Source: Maricaulis sp.
GTDB taxonomy: Bacteria; Pseudomonadota; Alphaproteobacteria; Caulobacterales; Maricaulaceae
Assembly (NCBI RefSeq): GCF_015665295.1
Contig: NZ_JADFAJ010000020.1
Coordinates: 1 to 54,334 of the forward strand
Length of the DNA: 54,334 nucleotides
Reading direction: 5' to 3'
Shown here: positions 42,902 to 49,989 of the stretch, in pieces
How the letters are laid out: the number at the start of each line of letters is the position of its first letter
How positions within the stretch are numbered: position 1 is the first letter of the stretch
The notes under the pieces: generated by a model
Seen by the model: only the letters and a program-made list of their open reading frames with translations
Databases searched by the model: none
Told to the model about the DNA's origin: nothing
Translations under genes and position numbers: made by a program

Positions 42902-45622
42902 ATGAAGATGTTTTCCAAAGCCGTTGCGATGGGCACGACGGCTATTTTGACCGGGCTGTTTGCGGGTAGCGCAATGGCACAGGTCGACGTGATCACCGTG
43001 ACATCCCAGAAGCGCGAGCAGACGCTTCAGGATACGCCGGTTTCGGTCGCCGTCGTCACCGGTGAACAAATCGAGCAGTCGCAGATTCGCGACGCGGCAG
43101 ACCTGCAGACGCTGGTTCCCGCGCTTCGCGTATCCGAGTTCGCGACCTCAACGAATACGGAATTCAATCTGCGCGGCATCGGTACGTCGAGCTTCAACCC
43201 GGGCCTCGAGCCGTCGGTCGGCGTCTTCATTGACGGCGTTTACCGTCCGCGTTCGGGCTCTGCGATCAACGATTTGATGTCGGTTGAGCGCGTTGAGGTC
43301 ATTCGTGGCCCGCAGTCCACCATCTTCGGCCGCAACACGCCGGCCGGTGTTGTCAGCATCATCACCCAGGCACCGGACTTCGATTTCAACTACGCCGGTG
43401 AAGTGACGGTTGGCAATTACGGCATGCGCCAGGCGCGCGGTACCGTGACGGGACCTCTGACGGACAATGTCGCCTTTCGTCTTGAAGGCAATGTGCACCA
43501 GAATGACGGTTATATTGAGGTCGTTGATGGCCGTGAGGCCAATAATCGCGACCGGATGAGCTTCCGCGGTCAACTGTTGTTCAATCCGAGCGACAATACC
43601 GAGGTCCGTATCATCGCCGATTGGGGTGATATCGACGAGAATTGCTGTGCCGCACCGTTCGCCTTCTATGACCCGATCGACCTCGCGGCGCTGGTCGGAC
43701 TTGGCGGCACGGCCGTGCCGGCTGATCCCAATGGAGGCGACACGATCGCCATCGATGGCGACCTCAACACCCAGCTCGTCACCCAGGGTATCTCTGCCGA
43801 GATCGAGCATGATTTCGACAGCTTCACCTTTACCTCGATCACGGCCTTCCGGAATTACGACGAAGACCAGATTTTCGACGCCGACTTCTCGGATCTCGAC
43901 CTGGTCAGCCTGCGTCATATCGAGAACCAGTATGACAGCTTCACCCAGGAGTTCCGCCTGACCTCGACCGGCGACAACATGGTCGACTGGATGGTTGGCG
44001 GCTTCTACTACAATAACGAGCTGAACTACGACAATTCGACGCCTTACGGCGCCAATGCCCGCGCCTTCTTCGACGCGGCCTCGGCCCCGTCCGTGGCCGA
44101 TCTCGTCGCGTCCTTCGGCCTGCCGGCCGGAACCGGCGGCGTGTCGCTTCTGGAAATTTTCCTCGACATGAACCAGGCTGCCGGTGTGGGCGGTTTCGTT
44201 CCGCTGGCGTCGGGCAATGGCGCCCTGCCGACGAGCCCGACCGAGGGTTTCATTTCGACCCAGCACGGCCTGATTTCGGAAAGCTACCAGTACAACACCA
44301 ATGCCTGGTCGGCCTTCGGTCAGTTCGACTGGCATGTCACCGACCAGTTCACGGTGACACTGGGTGGTCGCTATTCCGACGAAGACAAGGACATGGTAAC
44401 GGCGATCAACCAGCCGGATCCGATGTCGGCCTTCTCCTTTGTTGACCTCGCCCAGGACCTGCGTCTCGTGACGCCGGGCACCTGTGACCCGGGCCTGTTC
44501 CCGGTCATTGGCGGCGACGCCTGTGCCTATCTTGTCCCGGCCATCCTGTTTGGTCAGGCCCAGGCTGAGGCTCTTGGTGGCGATCCGACCCTGCTGAACA
44601 CGCTGGTCGCTCTCGGCATCTCGCCGACTTCGCCGCTCACCGAAGCGCAGGCGTCCAGCCCGGCTCTCAACCCGCTGCTGGGCTTCACCGCCTTCCAGAA
44701 CTTCCCGCCGGTCAATGCGGGCAATTTCCCGACCTCGCGCAACGACACGAATTTCTCGGGCAATATCATCCTGTCCTACGATGTGTCTGACACGCTCAAT
44801 CTCTATGCGAGCTATGCAACGGGCTTCAAGCCGGGCGGTTTCAACGTCTCGACCAATGCCGCCTTCACCGGCGTCTATGAATTCGAGGAAGAGACCTCCG
44901 AGAGCTTCGAGGTTGGTGTGAAGGGCTCGTTTGATGGCGGTCGTTTCGTCTACGCCATGGCCTACTTCAACCAGGAGGTCACTGACTTCCAGACCAACAA
45001 TTTCGTTGGCAACGGTTTCGCGCTCGAGAATGCCGGGTCGATCGAAGTCTCCGGTCTCGAGTTCGAAGGTCAGTGGGCACCGACTGACAACCTGCTCTTC
45101 ACGGGTGGTTTCACCTACCTGTTCGACAGCATCTACGGCGAGTATCTCTACGCGCCTTGCCCGGACAGCTTTGACGCCGCCGACCCGAATTTCGCACTTT
45201 GCGTGCCGGGTGCGGAGCGGACCAATGGCGCTGGTGTCACGGCCCTGTTCAACGATCTGACCGGTCGTGATCGCGGTAATTCGGAGTTCCTCGGGGCTCT
45301 GACCGCGACCTATACCCACCAGGTCGGCGAGGGCATGGAAATGTCCTGGCGTGGTGAGATGAGCCATGTGTCGGAATTCTCCCACACGACCAGCCAGGAT
45401 CCGCGTCCGTTCGCGAATCAGGATGCCTTCCAGCTTTACAATGCGTCTGTGACGCTCGGTGCCGATGACGGTGCCTGGGCCGTGCAGGTGTGGGGCCGGA
45501 ACATCTTTGACGAAAACTACACCAAGGGTGGTTTCCCGTCGGTCGGTTATCTCGGCACCAGCTATAATGCCTATCCGGGTGATCCGCAGACCTATGGTGT
45601 TACCCTGCGCATTCGCGGCTAG
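42902..45622 (+). CDS. TonB-dependent outer-membrane receptor
   Basis: A 906-residue outer-membrane transporter. Signal peptide at 1-26 (LTGLFAGSAMA-QVD), a TonB-box-like segment VDVITVTSQKREQTLQDTPV, plug domain (VSVAVVTGEQIEQSQIRDAA, VEVIRGPQSTIFGRNTPAG) and a 22-strand barrel ending in an aromatic-rich strand with terminal IRG. The sequence QKREQTLQDTPVSV is typical of the large alphaproteobacterial receptor group for complex organic substrates. Two long hydrophobic loops (about residues 395-450 and 520-610, the second with a Cys pair) are unusual. It is divergent from an esterase-alcohol-aldehyde oxidation operon, suggesting import of that operon's substrate. GGGGAG fixes the start. Confidence 0.94.
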   Translation: MKMFSKAVAMGTTAILTGLFAGSAMAQVDVITVTSQKREQTLQDTPVSVAVVTGEQIEQSQIRDAADLQTLVPALRVSEFATSTNTEFNLRGIGTSSFNPGLEPSVGVFIDGVYRPRSGSAINDLMSVERVEVIRGPQSTIFGRNTPAGVVSIITQAPDFDFNYAGEVTVGNYGMRQARGTVTGPLTDNVAFRLEGNVHQNDGYIEVVDGREANNRDRMSFRGQLLFNPSDNTEVRIIADWGDIDENCCAAPFAFYDPIDLAALVGLGGTAVPADPNGGDTIAIDGDLNTQLVTQGISAEIEHDFDSFTFTSITAFRNYDEDQIFDADFSDLDLVSLRHIENQYDSFTQEFRLTSTGDNMVDWMVGGFYYNNELNYDNSTPYGANARAFFDAASAPSVADLVASFGLPAGTGGVSLLEIFLDMNQAAGVGGFVPLASGNGALPTSPTEGFISTQHGLISESYQYNTNAWSAFGQFDWHVTDQFTVTLGGRYSDEDKDMVTAINQPDPMSAFSFVDLAQDLRLVTPGTCDPGLFPVIGGDACAYLVPAILFGQAQAEALGGDPTLLNTLVALGISPTSPLTEAQASSPALNPLLGFTAFQNFPPVNAGNFPTSRNDTNFSGNIILSYDVSDTLNLYASYATGFKPGGFNVSTNAAFTGVYEFEEETSESFEVGVKGSFDGGRFVYAMAYFNQEVTDFQTNNFVGNGFALENAGSIEVSGLEFEGQWAPTDNLLFTGGFTYLFDSIYGEYLYAPCPDSFDAADPNFALCVPGAERTNGAGVTALFNDLTGRDRGNSEFLGALTATYTHQVGEGMEMSWRGEMSHVSEFSHTTSQDPRPFANQDAFQLYNASVTLGADDGAWAVQVWGRNIFDENYTKGGFPSVGYLGTSYNAYPGDPQTYGVTLRIRG

Positions 45623-45636
45623 TGAACGCCGTTCAA
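45622..45636. promoter_or_regulatory. Putative operator, copy C of GTGAACNNNGTTCAC
   Basis: TGAAC-GCC-GTTCA (45623-45635) begins at the base after the receptor stop codon. It lies 67 nt upstream of the next gene (45704), similar to the 69 nt between copy D and the ferritin-like gene, but a strong terminator lies in between. It may be a duplicated site or a regulator-binding element within the unit. Confidence 0.5.
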
Positions 45637-45651
45637 ATAAGCGTATGATTG

Positions 45652-45689
45652 CGGGCGGGGGCCATTGGCTCCCGCCCGTTTTCGTTTGT
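45652..45689 (+). terminator. Terminator after TonB receptor
   Basis: CGGGCGGGGGCC (45652-45663), loop ATT, GGCTCCCGCCCG (45667-45678): a 12-bp stem with one G-T pair, followed by TTTTCGTTTG. Confidence 0.9.
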
Positions 45690-45703
45690 GGCGGAGCTGT
45701 TTG

Positions 45704-46147
45704 ATGGGACTGATATTCCTGATCATCGGATCGATCCTTGGCGTCAGCGCCATGGTATTTTTCAATGCGCGCCTCGGCATCAGCCCGCAGGCCAGGCTGT
45801 CGGGACTGGACGAGGCGATTGCGCGCCTCGATGCCGACCGGGTCGGCTTCGAGGCCGGTGAGGCTGTGCTTGCCGCGGATGGCGAGGGCGCTCTGGTTGC
45901 GTCGCGCTCCGGGGACTGCCTGGGGCTTCTGGTCGCGCGCGGCAGTGATTTCGTGATCCGCTATCTCACGCCCGGCTCAGTGCGTGAGGTGAGACTTGAT
46001 GATGCCGGCGAGGCGGGCGGCGCCGGCTTCCGGTTTCGACTGAATGATTTCGTCTTCGCGCCGGCCCATCTGCGATTTGACGATGCCGAGACGGCGGCCC
46101 GCTGGGCCGACCGCCTGTCCGGCCTCACGCAGGGAGGTCAGGCATGA
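45704..46147 (+). CDS. Single-pass membrane protein of unknown function, 147 aa
   Basis: A 147-residue protein with one N-terminal helix (GLIFLIIGSILGVSAMVFF) and a cytosolic or periplasmic domain rich in strands (GALVASRSGDCLGLLVARGSDF, VIRYLTPGSVREVRLDDAG, FRFRLNDFVFAPAHLRFDD). No family recognised. Start at 45704 has GGAG upstream; the longer frame runs into the terminator. Its stop overlaps the ATG of the sterol-desaturase-family gene (ATGA), so the two are translated as a pair and may act together at the membrane. Confidence 0.65.
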   Translation: MGLIFLIIGSILGVSAMVFFNARLGISPQARLSGLDEAIARLDADRVGFEAGEAVLAADGEGALVASRSGDCLGLLVARGSDFVIRYLTPGSVREVRLDDAGEAGGAGFRFRLNDFVFAPAHLRFDDAETAARWADRLSGLTQGGQA

Positions 46148-47085
46148 CCATCCAGGTTCCCGCCTTTGTCGAAACCCTCGACCCGATAACGCTCGCCATT
46201 CCCTTCTTCACGCTCTCGGTCTTTGCCGAGATGATTCATGCCCGCCTGACGAAGAAGACGCGCTTTGAGACCCGCGACACCGCAGCCAGCCTGATTATGG
46301 GGCTTGGCAACAATATTTCCTCGATCATCTTCGGCCTGTTGCTGGGCGGCTGGTCGGTCTTCGTCTATGAGCACCGGCTGATGGATATCTCCTTTGCCTG
46401 GTGGGTCTGGGTGGTCGCGATCTTCCTCGATGATTTCCTGTATTACTGGTCGCATCGCTTCGCCCACACCGTGCGCTGGTTCTGGGCCGACCATGTCGTC
46501 CACCACTCCTCCCAGCACTACAATCTGACCACCGCCCTGCGACAGCCCTGGCTGAGCCCCTTCACGCTGAAATTCATGTGGCTGGGATCGGCGATGGTGT
46601 TTGTTGGTTTCCACCCGGCGATGGTGGCCTTTGTCGGCGCACTCAATCTGATCTACCAGTTCTGGATCCATACCGAGGCGATCAAGCGTTGCCCGGCCTG
46701 GTTCGAGGCGATCTTCAACACGCCCTCGCACCACCGCGTCCATCACGCCACCAACCCGCTCTATCTCGATCGCAACTATGCCGGCATTTTCATCATCTGG
46801 GACAAGATGTTCGGCACTTTCCAGCCCGAGCTGGACGAGGAGCCCTGTCGCTACGGCATCGTCAAGAATCTCGGCACCTACAATCCGATCAAGATCTGCC
46901 TGCATGAATGGCTGGCCATCGTGAAGGACATGGCGAGCGCCAAATCGATCAGGCATGCCGCGCTCTATTTGCTCGCCCCGCCCGGCTGGTCGCCGGACGG
47001 ATCGCGCGAGACGTCCAGGCAGATTCTGGCGAAGTGGGAAGCGCGGCAGGCTGAAAAGCCGGACAAGGCCGAGGCGGCGGAATAG
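46144..47085 (+). CDS. Sterol desaturase/fatty acid hydroxylase-family enzyme
   Basis: A 313-residue integral membrane diiron enzyme of the fatty acid hydroxylase superfamily. Histidine clusters are H104RFAH108, H117VVHH121 with SSQH, and SHHRVHHATN late in the protein. Hydrophobic helices at about 15-30, 55-75, 83-100 and 150-170 fit the family. Members hydroxylate or desaturate sterols, sphingolipid bases, carotenoids or fatty acids using molecular oxygen. The bacterial substrate cannot be read from sequence. It is coupled to the preceding small membrane protein by an ATGA overlap. No obvious T-tailed terminator follows; repeated palindromes begin 20 bp after the stop. Confidence 0.87.
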   Translation: MTIQVPAFVETLDPITLAIPFFTLSVFAEMIHARLTKKTRFETRDTAASLIMGLGNNISSIIFGLLLGGWSVFVYEHRLMDISFAWWVWVVAIFLDDFLYYWSHRFAHTVRWFWADHVVHHSSQHYNLTTALRQPWLSPFTLKFMWLGSAMVFVGFHPAMVAFVGALNLIYQFWIHTEAIKRCPAWFEAIFNTPSHHRVHHATNPLYLDRNYAGIFIIWDKMFGTFQPELDEEPCRYGIVKNLGTYNPIKICLHEWLAIVKDMASAKSIRHAALYLLAPPGWSPDGSRETSRQILAKWEARQAEKPDKAEAAE

Positions 47086-47104
47086 GGCCTGTTCTCCTTT
47101 TCCG

Positions 47105-47268
47105 CCCCCCATCGTGGGGAGGTGTCGCGCCCGAAGGGCGGGACGGAGGGGTGACGCCGAAGGCGGCATTTGGCCCTCCTTGCTTGTGGCCCTCCTCGCT
47201 TGCGCTCGACCCCATCGCCCCTCCTTCGCCAAGGCTCCGGAGGGCCACTTCCCCACGTCGTGGGGAAG
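47105..47268. repeat. Intergenic palindromic repeat element 1
   Basis: An approximately 164-bp unit bounded by CCCC-ATCG-TGGGG (47107-47119) and CTTCCCCACG-T-CGTGGGGAAG (47248-47268). Inside are CGCCC-GAA-GGGCG and several CCCTCC/GGAGGG pairs. The style matches non-coding palindromic repeats common between genes in alphaproteobacteria. Open frames through it on both strands are repeat read-through, not genes. Confidence 0.65.
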
Positions 47269-47302
47269 AAAAGGGAGAGTTTATCCCGTTTGTGCAGCCC
47301 GT

Positions 47303-47404
47303 CCTTCTCCCTTGGGAGAAGGTGGCCGGAGGCCGGATGAGGGGGAAAACGCCCGCTGGCACCGGGATTTACCCCTCACCCTGACCCTCTCCCAAGGGAG
47401 AGGG
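47303..47404. repeat. Intergenic palindromic repeat element 2
   Basis: An approximately 102-bp unit whose two ends are related palindromes: CCTTCTCCCTTGGGAGAAGG (47303-47322) and CCCTCTCCCAAGGGAGAGGG (47385-47404). The middle contains GGCC-GGA-GGCC. This looks like a small non-autonomous element. It is placed end to end with element 1. Confidence 0.7.
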
Positions 47405-47500
47405 AAAGCGGTTGCGACAGGAAAATCTGCCAAACTTATCCTCCCCCTCCAACGCCGGGCGATAATGCCCTCGGTTTTCGGGACGGGAGGCGCGAGCTCA

Positions 47501-47550
47501 GTCACTTGTGCCCGGAAACGAGCGGAGCCTGTCCGCGTCTCGGGGGTGAC
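47501..47550. other. Imperfect long hairpin, structured block part 1
   Basis: GTCAC (47501-47505) pairs with GTGAC (47546-47550); inside, CCCGGAAACGAGCGGA (47511-47526) pairs imperfectly with TCCGCGTCTCGGGG (47532-47545). The 47405-47500 stretch before it shows no gene or feature. Confidence 0.4.
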
Positions 47551-47624
47551 AGCCCGAAACTCCGGCAGGGCCTGCGAACCGGTCCCGGGGCATTAAACGA
47601 CCGACCCCATGTACCGGCCGCATT

Positions 47625-47789
47625 GGAAACGGGGTGGAGACAGCCCGGGAAAACTCCGCGAGCGGGATGCCGAGGACACCACGGACACCGCAGACCAGCC
47701 AAACGGACACCCCGGTGTCCGCCGGCATTCCGCTCCCTCCTGTCTCCGGCGCTTCGCGCGTGCGGAGCCGGACGGCGTGCCATGTTTCC
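47625..47789. ncRNA. Candidate structured RNA or cis-regulatory element
   Basis: Nested long-range pairings: GGAAAC (47625-47630) with GTTTCC (47784-47789); GGAGACAG (47636-47643) with CTGTCTCC (47740-47747); GAGCGGGATGCCG (47660-47672) plus GGACACC (47674-47680) with GGTGTCC (47714-47720) plus CGGCATTCCGCTC (47723-47735), about 20 bp with one wobble. Two more GGACACC copies (47683-47689, 47705-47711) can replace the first, the last forming a local hairpin. It ends 143 nt before the ferritin-like gene. No known riboswitch or housekeeping RNA was recognised; strand is undetermined. Confidence 0.35.
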
Positions 47790-47848
47790 CCGATCACAAT
47801 TCCGGATTCCCCCTTGCCAAAAACGGGAAAATGACTCACGTTTGTGTT

Positions 47849-47863
47849 GTGAACATTGTTCAC
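47849..47863. promoter_or_regulatory. Putative operator, copy D, perfect GTGAAC-ATT-GTTCAC
   Basis: The best copy of the motif: 6-bp perfect arms with ATT spacer, 69 nt upstream of the ferritin-like gene. Its first 13 bases are identical to the minus-strand sequence before the P450 gene. Confidence 0.65.
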
Positions 47864-47873
47864 CAAGGCGCTG

Positions 47874-47890
47874 TGTGCGAAAAACGCACA
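47874..47890. promoter_or_regulatory. Leader hairpin TGTGCG-AAAAA-CGCACA
   Basis: A perfect 6-bp stem with A5 loop lies between operator copy D and the ferritin-like gene start, probably in the 5' untranslated leader or as a second dyad for a regulator. GGGGAGG follows as ribosome binding site at about 47917. Confidence 0.4.
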
Positions 47891-47932
47891 AGCACAGGAC
47901 ATGATTGGTCGCACCTGGGGAGGTAACGCGCC

Positions 47933-49024
47933 ATGGCATCGCTTCGCGAGCTCTATCCGATGCCGGACATCGACAAGCACTGGTCGATTCCGGAGCAATT
48001 CAACGCCACCTTCGATTTCGAGTATGACGAAGGTCGCTCCACGCTCATGCACCTGTACCAGAAGGGCAAGGACATGCAGTGGGATGCGGTCAATCGCATC
48101 GACTGGAGCCTCGAGCTTGACCCGGAAAATCCGATGCAACTGCCCGATGAAGGCATCGCGCTGCACGGATCGCCGATCTGGGAGAAGATGACGAAGAAGG
48201 AACAGATCGAGTTCCGCCGTCATGCCCAGGCCTGGAATATCTCGCAATTCATGCAGGGTGAGCAGGCGGCCCTGATCTGTGCCGCCAAGATCGTCGAATC
48301 CGTGCCGGATCTCGACGCCAAATTCTATGCCGCGACCCAGGTCATGGACGAGGCCCGCCATGTCGAGGCCTACAAGAAGCTGATGCAGAAATTCGGTGTC
48401 GCCTATCCGATGACCGAACCGCTGCGCCAGCTCGTTGACCAGGCCCTGCGCGACAGCCGCTGGGACTTCACCTATCTGGCCATGCAGGTCGTCATCGAAG
48501 GGCTCGCGCTCGCCGCCTTCGGCACGATCCGCGATCTCGCCCAGAACCCGCTGGCCAAGATGGTCAATGCCTATGTGATGGAAGACGAGGCGCGCCATGT
48601 CGCCTTCGGTCGTCTTTCCCTGCGCGACTATTATCCGCAACTGACCCAGGCCGAGCGCGATGAGCGCGAGGAATTCTTGGTCGAGGCCTGCTATCACATG
48701 CGTGACCGCTTCCAGGCGCGGGAAGTCTATGAAGTCATGGGCCTGCCGGTCGAGGAATGCGTGGCCTGGGCCGAGCAGTCGGAAATGAACAAGCTGTTCC
48801 GGACCCTGCTGTTCCAGCGCATCGTGCCGGTCGTGAAAGACATCGGCCTGTGGGGTCCGAAGATCCAGGCCGCCTATGCCGATATGGGCGTGCTGCACTA
48901 TGCCGACCAGGATCTCGATGCCCTGGCCAAGCAGGACGAGGAAATCGCTCGCGAACTCGACACGGTGAAACACCAGGATGTGCGCACGGCCTACGTCAAT
49001 GCCGTCGCTGGCGCCGCCGAGTAG
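47933..49024 (+). CDS. Ferritin-like diiron-domain protein (possible oxidase/oxygenase)
   Basis: A 363-residue helical protein of the ferritin-like superfamily. Two iron-ligand helices are visible: GEQAALICAAKIVES, then VMDEARHVEAYKKLM (ExxH), and later VIEGLALAAFGTI, then VMEDEARHVAFGRLSL (ExxH), giving four carboxylates and two histidines. The spacing resembles R2-like or AurF-like diiron oxidases rather than iron-storage ferritin. Substrate unknown. GGGGAGG gives a firm start. Its promoter region has the perfect copy of the GTGAAC palindrome, placing it in the same putative regulon as the P450 and the esterase operon. A terminator follows the stop. Confidence 0.82.
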   Translation: MASLRELYPMPDIDKHWSIPEQFNATFDFEYDEGRSTLMHLYQKGKDMQWDAVNRIDWSLELDPENPMQLPDEGIALHGSPIWEKMTKKEQIEFRRHAQAWNISQFMQGEQAALICAAKIVESVPDLDAKFYAATQVMDEARHVEAYKKLMQKFGVAYPMTEPLRQLVDQALRDSRWDFTYLAMQVVIEGLALAAFGTIRDLAQNPLAKMVNAYVMEDEARHVAFGRLSLRDYYPQLTQAERDEREEFLVEACYHMRDRFQAREVYEVMGLPVEECVAWAEQSEMNKLFRTLLFQRIVPVVKDIGLWGPKIQAAYADMGVLHYADQDLDALAKQDEEIARELDTVKHQDVRTAYVNAVAGAAE

Positions 49025-49055
49025 AGACGGTCGCCTTTCACTTTATCCCAGACTG

Positions 49056-49088
49056 GGGCTCCGCATCATGCGGGGCCCTTTTCTTTTG
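49056..49088 (+). terminator. Terminator after ferritin-like gene
   Basis: GGGCTCCGCAT (49056-49066) pairs with ATGCGGGGCCC (49068-49078), one T-G pair, followed by TTTTCTTTTG. Confidence 0.88.
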
Positions 49089-49206
49089 TGGCTTGTGTCA
49101 CGTCATCGCAGCCGTGGGAGGTTCAATTCGTCCCGGAACAGGCATGCGGCGGTCCGGAGTTTGACCTCCGGACCGCCGGCTGCACTCGTCTCACCCCTGG
49201 AGGGGG

Positions 49207-49860
49207 CTATCCACGCGTTCGGTTCAAGACGCTGGCGGTCGACATGCCTGTGGGTGCGCCCGGGCTTTCAACGCGTTCCTCGCCAATGCGCGGGGGCAAA
49301 GTATCCACAAATGTTGGACTATAAATATCGCCTCGTTCAAAAACCGCCCGCGCAAGTTCCTCGGTTTGACCATTCTCGACGCGCAGATATCGCACGGCGA
49401 CACGGTGATCTGCCCGATAATTCAGAACATAACGGTAGCTGACGCCGTTGGCATCCGGGTCTGATACATAGACGCTGCGGTACCAACGTATGTCGCAGCC
49501 GTTTTCATTCAGGACACGCACGTTGTCGATAAAGCCAAACCAGGTCGACTCCCGGTCAGCATGCTGCAAGGACAAGCCGTCGCCATAGGAAAAGCCAACC
49601 AACTGACCTGGCATATTGGGCATGTCACCATGAGACAGGACCGGGTTCAGGTGCCACAAATACCGCCAACTCGCCACCCACATTTCACATCCGGCGTTGG
49701 CGATGCTTTCGCTGTCAACGACATTGGCGATGGTAGGTGATCCGCGATAGCGCCGGTCGACACTCGACGTCGCGGCGCCGGTCTGACTCTCCGCAGGCGC
49801 CGCGAAGCAAATTCCGGCTATCAGCGCAGCGGCACCGACAATGACATGGCCCAATTTCAT
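49207..49860 (-). CDS. Secreted hypothetical protein, 217 aa
   Basis: A 217-residue protein with a signal peptide (GHVIVGAAALIAGICFAAPAES). The mature part carries two Cys (GCEMWV and GCDIRWY), many aromatics and strand-like text (YRYVLNYRADHRVAVRYLRV). No family recognised. Codon use is somewhat less GC-biased than in its neighbours, which could mean more recent acquisition. It is flanked by terminator-bearing or divergent genes and seems to be a single-gene unit. Start at 49860 has GGGGGAGATGAA upstream. Confidence 0.6.
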   Translation of the reverse strand: MKLGHVIVGAAALIAGICFAAPAESQTGAATSSVDRRYRGSPTIANVVDSESIANAGCEMWVASWRYLWHLNPVLSHGDMPNMPGQLVGFSYGDGLSLQHADRESTWFGFIDNVRVLNENGCDIRWYRSVYVSDPDANGVSYRYVLNYRADHRVAVRYLRVENGQTEELARAVFERGDIYSPTFVDTLPPRIGEERVESPGAPTGMSTASVLNRTRG

Positions 49861-49989
49861 TTCATCTCCCCCGTTGATGAATTCGCAGAGTGTCGGGGTT
49901 CAATCGGGGCGTCAATATCTGGCCCAGCGTTTTGTAAACGAACGAATGTCTCGCTTCGTGAGCGAGAACCGGTTCAATGGCGCTCCCCC

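Noticed and set aside
43148-45385. 745-codon open frame antisense to the TonB receptor
   Set aside because: It mirrors the codon bias of the receptor on the other strand, has no family-like motifs or ribosome binding site, and the receptor is certain.
46138-47256. 372-codon frame antisense to the sterol-desaturase-family gene, running into repeat element 1
   Set aside because: No motif, and part of it is palindromic repeat read-through.
47625-47789. Known riboswitch, tmRNA, SRP RNA or RNase P RNA
   Set aside because: None of the conserved core sequences of cobalamin, TPP or glycine riboswitches, or of these housekeeping RNAs, could be read on either strand.
47506-47939. Overlapping open frames on both strands in the structured block
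   Set aside because: Pro/Arg/Cys-rich low-quality text, no ribosome binding sites, and the sequence is dominated by inverted repeats.
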